Shown: positions 40,788-52,965 of the stretch, piece by piece
Position numbering within the stretch: position 1 is the first letter of the stretch
Layout of the letters: each line of letters opens with the position of its first letter
Assembly (NCBI GenBank): GCA_004369085.1
Contig: ML210265.1
Span: 1-64,000, forward strand
Length of the DNA: 64,000 nucleotides
Direction of reading: 5' to 3'
DNA from: Coprinopsis marcescibilis
Lineage: Eukaryota > Basidiomycota > Agaricomycetes > Agaricales > Psathyrellaceae
Program-made: the position numbers and the translations under genes
Notes under the pieces: generated by a model
The model's database searches: none
The model's input: only the letters and a program-made list of their open reading frames with translations
What the model was told of the DNA's origin: nothing

Positions 40788-41329
40788 CAGTCGAACCTGT
40801 CATAACCCATACTCTTCCATGGACAGAGGCAGGTATGGGTTATAAGCGACTATGGGATACCACAGGTGTGCTAAAAATAGATAAATAAATTTGATTTTTT
40901 TGAACATTTTCTGTGAGATGGTAGATTCACGTCGCGCGTTGGGTACCGTTAGTAGCGCCCAGTGGTGGATCGAGTTCAGCCTCAAACTCACGATTTCGCC
41001 CATTCCTGGCACTTGAAGCTTCGGAGCGGTGATTATCGATTAACCCTGACCCAGCAAAAGTCAAAAGCAAATGGTTCTCCAGACCTTCAAATCCTCGCAA
41101 GACATGAAAAATGGTATGAGGTATGCTACATCTGCGGAATTTGACTAATTTTCAACTAAATGTTCTTCCCATAGCCACCGAATTTCTGTCCACGCTATGG
41201 GTTATGGGGCTTCAGCGACTATGGGTTATGGGGGAGTTTTCCCCACTCACCAACTCGGTGGACGCCAAAATGTATGGGTTTCCGGAGATTATGGGTTATA
41301 ATAGATATGGTTTAGGACAGGTTCGACTG
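40788..41329. mobile_element. Non-autonomous DNA transposon (pogo-like MITE), complete
   Basis: A 542-bp element with inverted ends CAGTCGAACCTGTC (40788-40801, and inverted at 41316-41329), flanked on both sides by TA (40786-40787 and 41330-41331). That is the target duplication of the Tc1/mariner-pogo superfamily. A subterminal 10-mer TATGGGTTAT occurs near 40834, 41196, 41220 and 41290, and inverted at 40802-40811. These are candidate transposase-binding sites. No transposase frame is present, so it must have been moved by a related autonomous element elsewhere in the genome. Confidence 0.82.
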
Positions 41330-41690
41330 TATTAGGATACACCCCTCCGCAAAGTAGCTAAGTCCAGCTATCACCGTAGGCACCCTCGGAACCCGGATGT
41401 TTCATCCCGAACGCCCGAACGACTTCGCGCGCGCGAAACAGGACCCTAACTTATCGATGATCCCCCATCCGGCCAAGGCAAAGCCAAGGTACACACAACG
41501 ACTGCCTCAGCCCCATTCAGAATAGAACAGGCATCGGAATCAGCGGACATGTGCGGTATGTCGAGATCAGTCGCTAGACTAGGAGTCTGGCGATGATGAT
41601 ATCGATCGTTCCTCCTGTCCCGTCGCGTGTTCGAAGCAGACAAAAGAAGGACGTCGGACTTGAATTCTTGGAGTTCAAGGGTAATGTATA

Positions 41691-41712
41691 TCCATCCATC
41701 CATCCATCCATC
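41691..41712. repeat. Tetranucleotide microsatellite (CCAT)n
   Basis: Five consecutive units of TCCA/CCAT. A shorter (TTAC)n run lies at about 41848-41863. Confidence 0.85.
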
Positions 41713-43910
41713 TTTCAAGGATCTCGATTTAATATCTCAACTCAACTTCCTCCGGTGGGAGTGGAGGGTGAGTGTGGTGTTGGATCACACGGCTGAATAG
41801 CCGGTGTACACGCGAGTGTTATGTACCAGTTAATATATTGTACTCAATTACTTACTTACTTACATTTGTATGATATAAATATGAAAATGGAGCTGCAAGC
41901 GTAAAGCCAAGCCAAGCCTCGCACCGGTGCCCCCGATGTCTCCGTCTCGCCTTTTGGGGTAGTTCACGCCAAGGTTGTCTGGCGTCTAAGACGACGCCCG
42001 ACTGATTGGATTATTCATTCATTCACCCATCATCGGCATTATGGCGACTGTGAATAATCAACAGCGCTGAGCATAGCTTTGTCCATGTACATAACTTGCG
42101 GTATGCCACCCCCGCCCGTACATACACCGGCCGGCAGCAAGCTGCGAGGTGCCGACATCCAGCGCCAAATGTTCAAGCGCTCAAGCTCGCCGGTCTATCC
42201 TTACGATTGAATACACGGCTTTAACCGCTTCCGGCACCGGGGGCTCGTTCACCATTATAACCGTAGCCGCACTGGCGGATCCTTCAAGTTCCTCGACATT
42301 CAGGCATCACCTCCATCACCCCGAGTCCCTACATAGCCGCCCGCCATCAGCTCCGAGACCGACTTTGTGTGCACAGAGTCGCACTTGCCGGTCAAGGTAA
42401 AACTGAGGTTAGGGAGGTTGAATTCAACGGACGTACGATGGAAGACTGTGTCGGCGATACACAGAAAACACTAGACGCACACAGACGAGCTGATATGAAC
42501 AATGTCTATACGGGTGATGGTCGTGGTTACAGTATAAGGTAGAATACCTAGTCTACTGATCGGACGCGTGCATATAAGTGTCATCCTTACATACGAGCAT
42601 GTAGTATATACACCAGGCGTGCGTTTGTATAGTATAGTATGGTATGGTATGGTACCGCCGTTGGATCTGGATGAAGGTAGAGCTTCGGTGGGTTCGAAGA
42701 TGCTTCGCGGGAGAACTCTGAATCTTTGATCAGTCGAGTACGTGAAATCGTAGGCGATGCATATCAATGGATGAGTTCGCAGAGATGCCGATGGGTCGGA
42801 GAAACGGAAGGAGGGGTACTGATGCTTTAGATTCTGCATTGCCTAGAATTGGGGGACTCGTTGAGAGGCTTTAGCGTTTAACAGAAACCTGCGAACGTCC
42901 GGCTTAAAGGTCTATGTGACCATCTACCACTGGACAGTGCCTTAAGACGTATATCGATCACTGAACGCATGATAGAAGCATTGAGAGGTGCAGAAGGTCT
43001 TGGCTCTGTTCAAGCTGCATCTGAAAATAAGACGAGCAAGTTGAGTCCTGCAGACCAGGCGGAAGTCAAACTCTCCAATCAGGAATATTGATACAAAAGG
43101 ACAATGAACATGAACTTCTGTACAGGTCACCCCCTTTCCGTCAGAAGTGGACACGCCGTGCGGACTTGGTCACTTGAAGCTGGCCTTTTCTCCAATCAGC
43201 TTTCGCCATCTGGAGTTTCTCCTGCGCAAATATATACGTGGGTGTGCTTCTTATGTTTTGCCTCGCCATAGAACTGGGAACATTCCCAAGGCAAGGCTGG
43301 GAGCTTCCAGGGCTTCGACGATGCTTCGCGGGAGAGCTCATCATCATCCATCTCTGTACATCGCAGTCACGGTGTGCGTGTGTAAGCTTGCAATTGATGC
43401 GTCGGCTGTCCGTTCGTGAATACCAAGCAAGTTGGACGGGGATTAGGTACCGAACGGAGGCGGGGACTCCCTTCCTGTACTGGCGCCGCGGCCACCCTCA
43501 GGCTCCGCCGATAATCTCAGCGCTCATCATAGCCGACAACCCGTCAGAAGTCATACTTGACCACCATCACAGTTCAACCGAGCAAGAAATTCCAAGTACT
43601 ACATATAGTCGTCGGTTGAGCCCGAGCTTGAAACATGTATGTGCAATATAGTATGAGCCCAGACACGTACAATAACATGACCAGCGCATAACCAAGCTGT
43701 TTGTGCATGACGAGGGCCATTCGGCAGCCTCCATTGCCGCCGCAAGTATTCCCGCAGATCCTCGGAAGGGGGACGCGAGCTTGCTTCGTTTTCTCATGCT
43801 CGTGTTCAGAACTCGTAGAATGAAGCTCGAGGAAGGAGGGAAAGGCTGCAACTTCCCAGTGGTCGTGTTTGCTTTCTCATGTCCGTGTCATATGTCGCGG
43901 AGTGGAGAAT

Positions 43911-44037
43911 GAGGAAGGAGGGGTAGGAAGATGAAATATGTGGAGGAGGGGGAGGAGGAAAAAGGAAAAAGAAGAAGAAGGACTTGACCCTGAGGACAGG
44001 CAAAGACAAAAAGAAGATGGAGAAGGAAAAGGAAGGC
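43911..44037. repeat. Purine-rich tract
   Basis: About 125 nt almost entirely A and G on the + strand, with GGAGGA, GAAGAAG and AAAAAGG runs. Simple sequence without coding signs. Confidence 0.7.
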
Positions 44038-44956
44038 TTGACTGGGAAGCGAGACGGTGAACTCTAGGTATACGTAAACGTGCGAGTTAGTTGAGCGTCG
44101 ACTCTCGAGTGCTGGTCTTTCGTTCCCATGGATGATTGGATGGGATCCCCGGGGTTCCTGTTGCGGTAATGAAGATGATGATAAGAATCAAGATGATCAT
44201 TGGGCGATTCGAATGAACGTTGACCAAGTACCTATGTGGACTCGGGAAAGCTCCAACAAAAGACGGATTAAGCGCTCACGCCAACCCGAGCTGCTTGAGG
44301 ATCAATCGAGTAGTAGACAGTGGTATTTATATGCCAAGAATCACTGCTGCGCGTCACTGAGGAGAACAGGTGTACTTGGACACCCGGGGCTAAAAGGACA
44401 TGAACATTCGCGGCATTCTGCTCCGCACATCCGATCAGAAGCGTGGGCGCGACGGCGTTCTCAAGTCAACGGAGAGGTACTACTACTACAAGTTGATGGA
44501 ATGATAAGATGTGTGCGTGTATGGTTATCAAATCGGGAAAAAGGTAGAGCTAATTTACCCGTGGATTATCTCGCACATCGCCGTTGGGAATGCAATTTGG
44601 TATGCTAGGAAACAGATGGACTGCATAGAAGGAGAATGTATCCAGTGGGGCTGTGACGTGGATTGTGGATTCGAGTCGCAGCAAGATCGGCAGACGACGG
44701 CCGTTGGTGGTGGACGGAGACGGCTAGATCGAAAGCCGAAAAGAAGTGTTGATTCCGACAAGACTCGAGGACGGCGATCTGGTGTTTGGCTGACGATGGA
44801 CCAGGAACCTGGACCGGGGCGAGGAGGAGACGCAAGATGTGATCCCCGATCAGCAGCTGAGATGTGGGAAACGAGCTAACCCCGTGGGGAACCACTTTGT
44901 TAATTTCCGCCCTGTTGGTTGCTCGGCGTTTGCCTTTGGAGAGATGAAGCAGCAAC

Positions 44957-45014
44957 TTATTTATAACGAGGGGATTATAAGCTCGGACCGACTCTCTCTC
45001 TCTCTCCCCAAACG
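44957..45014 (+). promoter_or_regulatory. TATA-like box and CT tract before F-box-like copy B
   Basis: TTATTTATAA at 44957-44966, then a (CT)n run at about 44991-45006 ending just before the ATG. TATA followed by a CT-rich leader is a common layout for strongly expressed fungal genes. Confidence 0.5.
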
Positions 45015-48000
45015 ATGGACAGTCTGCCTCTGCCACTCCTTGAGGAAATCGCATTCCACCTCGTCACAGGAGAGCCCGCCGACCTGCTCCGGAGTCTGGG
45101 CTACCTCCCGCCGTTGTTGCGCCTCAGCAAGTCTGTCTCCGCCCGTCTCTCGCCGTCCTCCGCCACAAATCTCTATGCCCGCCTATGCCGCTTCTTCCTC
45201 GACACCGCCGCCGTCAGCCGCCGCTGGTGGTCCACCGCACGCGAGCCGGCGACAGGCGGGCCAACGCGCAGCGCATACACGGCGCACCTCATGAACGTCT
45301 GCCGCACCCTCCGCTTCTACAAGACCCTCGCCCGCCAGATGGGCAGGACGACGGCCAGCACGGACGACCGGGAGCGCATTCAGCGTCTCTTTGGCGACCC
45401 CGCCCTCCCCGACCACCTCATGACCACCTACCTCCTGCTGCTCGAGAACGACGGCAGGAATCTCCGCGTGCTGCAGGACGTCCAGGCGTATACCTGGGTT
45501 AGGTTTCTGGTGCTCAAGCGCCTGTGGGAGGGCAGAGAGTACAACGACGGATGGCCAGTCGAGAACGTGCTCAACACACTCAGCCTCTGGGTGCTCTGGA
45601 TGCTCACCACCGACGACGAGCTGCGGCAGGAAACAGACGGAAACCGCGAGATGCTCGTTAATCTCGTTCTGCCCTTTGCGACCGTTCCTTATCGTGTATG
45701 TGTCTTGTACCGTTTTGTATTACCACCACTGATCGCAGCAAAATCTAGTATGCAACTGCCTATGCGCCTCCAACCCATTTCACGCTTCCCCTGCCCAATG
45801 TGCCGATATACCAGACCCCTGTCTCACTTGGTACCGCGCACGGGCCATTCCCGGTGTACTACTCGCAGCCCTTTCTCGAGTCCAACATTGTCGCCGCGCC
45901 CAAGCACATTCCAACCCGCGCGGACCGTGCGCCGACAGCCACAACCTTTGACCGCATCCCGCCCCGCCGCCCCCCGCCAACCCCTATCAACACCCACCGC
46001 CACCCCAGCCAAGGCGTCCGAGTATTCTGGTACTCGTCCCCAGCCCTCTTCCAACGCGACCTCGACCGCAACGGCCCGACCTACGAAAGCCCCTACGCAC
46101 CACTTACAGTCTATCCCCCACCACTCAGCGCACCCGCCAAGCTCCTCTTCCTCTCCAGACGCGAGCTCACCAGCTGGCCGATCCCCAATGGCATCCCCGT
46201 CCGCAGGCCTGCTGCTGGTGAACCGGGCGAGTGGAGGCACAGTGGCCCGACCCGCGCTGACCTCGTCGAGATTGCCGGCTGGAAGATTGCCAAAGTGCGA
46301 GGGACGACGGCGGGCGACGTGAATCTGAACACGGCCACCTCGCGCGACTATGAGACGGAGTGGCATAGGATTCTGCAGTGCGGCGACATTCGGGGTGAAG
46401 AAGAAGAGGAGGACCGGCTGCCCACTGCGCATCTCTGGCGCAAGTGGAGCCTTGGAAGGGTATATGAACGAGGGATGTTGACGGGTCTGTGGCAGGGGTA
46501 TTTCTACGTGAGTCTTTCATTGTTCTCTTGCCCTGTCCAAGCTGACACCGGGCTCTACATAGATGCCAGACGAACCCGCCCTGCTCTCCATCGCGCGCAA
46601 TAGGGGTATGGCGAGCAATTTCGGCGAGGTGAACATGGTGCTGGCGACGCGGCCCTTGTTTGTGAGGTTGGAGGAGCACGGGTATGTGCGTGGGCCGGGG
46701 CTGGTAGAGGCTGCGGCTGCGGGCTCGCTCGAGGGGTTGGTGAAAAGGAGCACTGCGAGGGGGATGAAAAAGTGGAAAGCGAACGCCAAGGGCAAGCGCA
46801 CCAAACGCGGGTACAGGCTTTACCTTGCGCCCCGGGACAGTGAGTATCATGCGCAGAGCCAGAGCGACGAGGAAAGTGTGCAAGGAAGCATGGACCTGGA
46901 CCTCGACGAGATTTTCACCGCCCACGAGCTCGAGTCGGATTTGGATTCAGGTTCACAATCAGAGGTGGAGGGTTCATCTATGGACTCGGATTCAGAGTCG
47001 GCGTATTCCGTCCCCCGTCCCTCGAGCGAGGAACAGAGAAAGCGGGAGGAGGCGGTACGCAAGCGGAGGTGGGTCTTGAAGGAGGTTGAGAGGTGGAGGC
47101 TTGGTGCTTCGAGTGGAAAGGCCGGTGGGGATCTGGATGCGGCGGGTCTGTGGGAACGCAGGCCTGTGCCTGTTGCGCGTGCCAACACGAGTTTGAGAAC
47201 GTTTGAAGAAGTTGAGGAGGAGGAGGTTGAGGAGAGTGGGAGTAGTGTTGGGGATGATGGGGATGGTGGGTGGATGGGAGAGGGGGAAGGGGAAGATACG
47301 GCCATGGCTGGGACACCTACACCGACAGGTCCACCCCTCACAGCCAAGTGGCCGTTTGGAGAGGACGAGCTGGTGCGGCTCACTAATGAGTTTATACACG
47401 ATTCTCCGGACCCCGCTTCCACATCCACGCACAAGCAAAATCAAAAGCTCGACCCCGGTAGAAAGATGAAGGCGAAGGCGAAGAGGAGGATGACGACGCG
47501 GTTGGTCACTGTGCGCAGGCAGAGGGAAAGTTTCTTGGATGATAATATGAACAATGCGTGGTTCCCTGGTGTACCCGGCAGCCTTGTCTGGGATAAAGTT
47601 GGGCAGAGGATTGGGGCGGCCAAGGAGGGCGGGGTGGGTGAGGATGTGTTGGGCGATGGGAGTTGGGAGGATAGGTATCTGCGTGCTCAGCGGCTTTTGC
47701 TCGGTACTGTGAATGGGAATCAAGAGCACGAGCAAGAGCAGCACGAGTTGAAACAGGAAAAGGAAGAGGAGGAACGACAGCCGTTGGACGCGGTCAAGTT
47801 TAGGATTGTGGACGTGCCGAGACAGACCGAGGTGGATGCGACGATCCGGAATATGAGGGTGAATGCGGGTGTGGTTGTTGATCCTGCGTTTGCGAATTGG
47901 AGTAATTGTGGGGAGAGTGAGGTTATGAGGGGTGTGTTTGGGGAAGGGAACAGGGGGGAGTGGGTGTATGAGACTTTTGGGGTTGGGGTTGGTGAAGATC

Positions 48001-49148
48001 CGGATGAAGGTGGGGCAAAAGGTGTTGGGGGTAGGGAAAGCGTCCATGAGAGGATGGAAAAGGCGCGGGAGAGGGGTGCGGTTGTGAGGGGTGTGCGAGC
48101 CAAGGATCGACATGAACATGACCATGGGGAAGGAGAGTACGAACCGGAGATTTATAGTTACCTACATCCGGGCTGTTTGCAGTGTCGTGAGCGGGAACGG
48201 GTGGTTCGGGATGCAAAGGTTGTTGAGAAGGCGTTGGAGCTACTTGGGAGGGAGAGGCGGAGGAGGGTGCGGAGGCAGAGGGTGCGTCGGGAGAGGAGGG
48301 AACGTGAACGTGGGAAGGAGAAGATGGGTGGTAGGAGTGGGAGTGGAGAATCGGATGGACGGGTACGTGAACCGGTCCAGTCGCAGGTCCAGACCCAGGT
48401 CTTGAACCGTGACCCTCTGAACCCTCTCGCGCATTTGGCGCCTGAGCAGAGGAAGAAGATGGATGAAGAGGCGGAGAGGTATTTTGCGAGCATTGGGATG
48501 GGTGCAGAGTTTGTGGCGATGAAAGCTCGAGAGGCGACTTGGGCTTCGCGTTCGGATGATGGGGAGGGGGATGAGGAACGAGAGAGGAGGGAGGTTGTAG
48601 AGTTGAATTTTGGACGGGGGAGTGGGGCTGGGATTGGTGTTGGAGGGGCCCCGTCTGATGGTGGATATGGGGATGATGATGATGATGAGAGTATGTGGGA
48701 CGATGAGGAGGAAGATGATGAAGAGGACGATGCGGATGCGGATGGGTGTTACACCCCGCCCAGTCTCGCCTCGCACTCGTTTAGGCCCTGTACCGACGGC
48801 GTCGAGGACGTGATCGTCACCGGCCTGACCGACCTCTCGCACTCGCTCGCCTGGGGTCCGTATGTCTTTTACGGCCGCGTGCGGCCCTGGGACGGGCTTG
48901 TTGGCCTGCTGCGCATGAGCGTCGCGGTGCCTCCGCCGCGGGATGGCGAGGTTGATTATAGCTTCACGCGCCATGTGAGGGCGCATGATGCGGGTGGGCG
49001 GGTTGCTGAGCGGGGGCTGGACAAGATGTTCTTTTATGGGTATGTGCATGCTGGGAGGAGCATTGTGGGGAATTGGAGGTATGTGGGTGTGGATGCGTGG
49101 GCGCCGACTATGGAGAGCAGTTTTGTGGTTAGCAAGAGGGAGGAGTAG
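45015..49148 (+). CDS. F-box-like conserved protein, copy B (1341 aa)
   Basis: Function unknown. Three exons, 45015-45695, 45749-46507 and 46563-49148, join in phase 0. The N-terminus MDSLPLPLLEEIAFHLV is F-box-like. The blocks shared with copy A are GWPVENVLNTLSLWVLWMLT, PYR/YATAYAPPTHF at the first intron, RGMLTGLWQG at the end of exon 2, LEEHGYV, NAWFPG (about residue 810), HPGCLQC (about 1015), VFYGRVRPWDGLV (about 1250) and VGNWRY near the C-terminus. Between them exon 3 carries long charged stretches: EEEVEES, an RRRRVRRQR-type basic run near residue 1045, and a run of Asp and Glu near residues 1184-1206. The coding strand is strongly G-rich there and leaves long empty open frames on the opposite strand. 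No enzyme motif is seen. The blocks could form one domain assembled from both ends of the protein. Confidence 0.85.
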
Positions 49149-52100
49149 GGGGATGTGTGGGTTTAGAGTGTTGTTGCCCTGTTGCTGGCTTTCGTGGTTT
49201 CGGCTTCTGTATATCTATGCATTTTCGGTTTCGGTTTTGGCGAGTCATCGACGTCTTTCAATTTCAATTTCGTGGCTTGGTTTCTATCTCTATCTATCTC
49301 TTCAGTCTCTCTCTCTCTCCACTCCCCATACACGCATCTGCTACCTACGACCATCACCGACATATGTACACAACCCAACGCACTATATCTTGTTGCCTCG
49401 GCTTCTTTTTGCATATTCTTTTTATCTCGTTCTCGATTTCGATTCCCAATTCTCTCGATTCATTCATCGCCATGTTGTATTACCCGCATCTTATCCATAT
49501 ATCAATATACTACTACCAGTTATTACTACTTACTATTACTCTTTCTTCTTCTTGCCCGTCCGTTATCCCTAGCCTACATATCCTCACTCGAAACTCGGAC
49601 TCGTACATTCCCTCTCCCTCCCTCGCATATACATACGACAAGATCATACGACAACTTATGTACCCCACCAAGTGTATTTATACAATTTATACAACCCTAT
49701 CTGCTTTTTGGAATGATGATGATAACGATTCGATACGTTAATGTTAATGTTAGACGACGGGTCTATTTGTCGAGTTCGCCTTGAACTGTCCAAGTTGCTG
49801 ACGTTCGTAATCTTTGTCAACCGCTCCACACACGTTTTGTTTTCGCCAGCTCGGGAGGGTTATAGCGTTATACATGGAGGATCTGGTGGGAAGCATGCAT
49901 GAATACATACATACAGCAGCAGCAGTTCTAAATCCAGATATCCAGATTCAAGTTAGACTATGTACAATTAAGAAATCAATAGGGCGACAACTCTATGAGA
50001 TCCCTGAAACCCTGATCCACAATCACATTCAATTATCACAACCACAATAGCAAAAACAACCCCCGCGCTGAGCCCTGCAAGAGCTAGCTCTTAGAGCCTG
50101 CCTTTCCGGGAACGGCGAACTAAACAACCAAAGACTATTCATTCATTACGCCGTCCAAACCAAGAATGTACTGTGACGTACACCCCCGCAGCACAGCACA
50201 GCACCACAACCGGCGGGCAGCTTGACAAAGTTGTATTGAATCGCAAGATGTGATTCACTTGTTCGCAGATTCGGATATTGCCAGATTGCGCTAGATGATT
50301 AAGGAGGTGGTGAGTGAATGTGCCGTGCCGTTCAGTGCTGCTGCAACTCGCACGCCATTCACGTTTGGGGGGAACTGTTGGTGGACATGTGCGTGCCAAA
50401 AGTGGGGATCGGGACGTCCAAGGACGACAACTGCGGTTGGGATGTTGCTGCAGCACACGCGATGTGCACTGTCAATGGCGAATTGGCATGACAGTTCCCC
50501 GGCAATGGTCCCGAGCCCTTGCCAACGACCCCTTCCGAATCAGCAGTACGTACGATCCAGCTCCCTGCCTTCACAGTTCAGGGGTGCACCACTGCCAATT
50601 ATGTCGTCGTGGTAAACTGTTCAAATGGGATCCCACCGCCAAACCTGTCACCGCTTCGTTGCTTCGTATGCATCTATTAGTCACAAGTCAAACAGGTCGG
50701 CCAGGAGCTCACAATTCCAATTGGCTAGCGCAAGGACGGCTCTCCGAAGTCCGTTTCTGACCTCAGTTTGCTAGGGAAGCCAACCCCCACGCCAGGTCGC
50801 CGTAGCGCCGCTCGTGGCTACCTGGTCAAGTGACAGTCAGCTGCTACGTAGGCACTTACCGCTGGGATAACTCACGATCCCACCACAAGCTACGCACAAC
50901 GGCGTATCTTTGAACGGATACATTGAACCAAGCGAACGGAGCCTCGCGCGCTATCACTAGCTCCCCCTGCGTAACACACACCTTGGATCTCCCTGCAACG
51001 CCGCGTTACTTGTGTACTGACTGTGGCGCCACAACGCCACATCTTGCCCCTGTGTGAACAAGTATGTCGCCCACCGTCCAAACAAGAGTCTGGAACTCGT
51101 GACACAAGCATTAACGGCGTCTGAATCAGAAAAGTGGTACGTGAGCGTCCAGAAACGATCGCAATTCAATACGGGTACGTACATACCAGCATTCGACGAA
51201 GAACAGCTGCTCCAATCTTGTTCACAAACACCCAATACCCGCGCTGGCATTATTCACCAACTCCGTCAATATACTCGCACAAAACGGGAATCTGTGTAAA
51301 CCCGGCAAAGCAGATGAGCCAGCAATAGACTAGATTTTGCCACCGCAGGATGCCACCCCTCCCTGAAGGTTCCAAGTCCCCGTTTGAAACCAGAGAAGGA
51401 AGAAGCTAACCATAGCCCCCGCGTTTTAAGCTCGACAAAAGAATCGCTGTGGCAAGTCAAGCCTCAAGGAGACAGTGGGTCCATTATTAGCGTTGAAAGG
51501 CACGCTTGGGACGGCCTCGGCGAAAAGGAAAAGGGAAGAGAAGGGATACCAGGGTGCTGGTAGTGAAACAACCGGCCGGCCATTGCTCCAGTCTTACGAA
51601 GACGGAGAGAAGCATGACCTGCCTCGTTGCTGAGAGTTTTAGAAGAATCGGCGCAGAAGCCACATCTGGACCTGGGGCGGGGATTCAAAACGCGGGATTG
51701 TCTTTGGTTAACGTTACCCCTTGATGATCGTATAGCGGCAACTTGGGACGATAAGGGCCCACCTTGCTTGGCAGAAGCTCCAAAAGAAACGGCGGCGTGC
51801 TCAACGCCCGAGATCGCCTTTAACTTCCCTACGGCTTGTACCGAGAGCATTTGCACCATTTACTACGGTTAGGCTTAGAAGATTGCTACCAGCGGATGAG
51901 AAAAGGGGGACTAACTTTATCTGAGTCGTGACAGGAACACGTAACCTCGAAAATGTTTCAAGCTAACAATACCTCACATTCTCACCCAAAGAACCCTCGT
52001 TTCTGGAGAAAAGTTTTTTTGTAATTCGCCTATGGGTCTTCGGCAGTCCTTGTAAAAGCGCCTGGGCAAGGTTTGATGAGACCTTGCCAACTTTAAAACA

Positions 52101-52965
52101 ATGAGAGGAATTGACATACCTGGTCTAGGGCGCCCTTCTCTTTGGGAATACTGTGGAGGCAATTGAATGAGCTTAAATGACTTTGGGTGGGATTAAGATT
52201 TTGTCTGAAGACCTGGAAGGGAACAGGCGGCGACCGAAACTGCGTATCGAACGGCATTCGGTCCTGACATGCCTTTTTGGTCACCGTTGCGGGAACGAGG
52301 CCACTTTCCGCCGCAATTGGGCCGAACCCGCATTTCGTGCTAGTCCATAATGTCATACCAAATTATTGCAGGCAGCTTACTGGGGTTGTGTGCAGTTGTG
52401 CGAGTTGTAGAAGTGGCGAACACGGTCGGCGCTTTGCGAGAGCAACGTAGATCTACTGTTAGCGAACTCCATGGGTTAAGCAGAAATCTGGCAAGCCAAT
52501 TCGGTTCTTGTCGAGGCAAAAGGCCTACTAGCACTTGTATCTCGATCAGTGTTTGAGAACATGCACAGCTACGACTCCTTGGTCTGGCCTTTTGCTGCCA
52601 GTGCCAGTGTGGATCTTGATAAATTGGCAGGACCGCGATAACCAGCCTGCAGCTGCGGAAGGAGATCTTCTGATGTTCGAGAGCGTACAACTCAATGAAA
52701 ACGAGGCACCTCAGATCTCATCCAAGCCGACCTGTGTCCACTGGCATAAGATAATACGTATTAGCATTTTTTCAGCAATATCACGAAATGGATATATACT
52801 TACCAATAAGGTAGGAACGGAAGGCGAACGATCATCCACTTGAAAACCAGGAACGAAAAGTACCGCTCGAACGGAGCTGCTAAACCAGATAAGGCGACAG
52901 GAGTTTGAAAATGCGGGATATATGTGAACGTTCTAAGTACAGAAGCCTTTCCAAGAAAAATCCAA
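49149..52965. other. Intergenic, 3.8 kb
   Basis: The first 600 nt are pyrimidine-rich and probably the 3' UTR of copy B. Beyond that I see no supportable gene. Small open frames at 52350-52556 (+) and 52093-52356 (-) overlap each other and have no known content. Confidence 0.3.

Larger units (their letters stand above)
41330..44956. other. Intergenic, right part of gene-poor island
   Basis: No confident gene. It contains microsatellites and a purine tract. Open frames at 44132-44608 and 44511-44879 (+) have no recognisable content. Confidence 0.3.

Noticed and set aside
46992..48125. 377-codon open frame on the minus strand
   Set aside because: Antisense shadow of the G-rich exon 3 of F-box-like copy B; its protein is a His/Pro/Leu-rich artefact.
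48240..49049. 269-codon open frame on the minus strand
   Set aside because: Same kind of antisense shadow of copy B.
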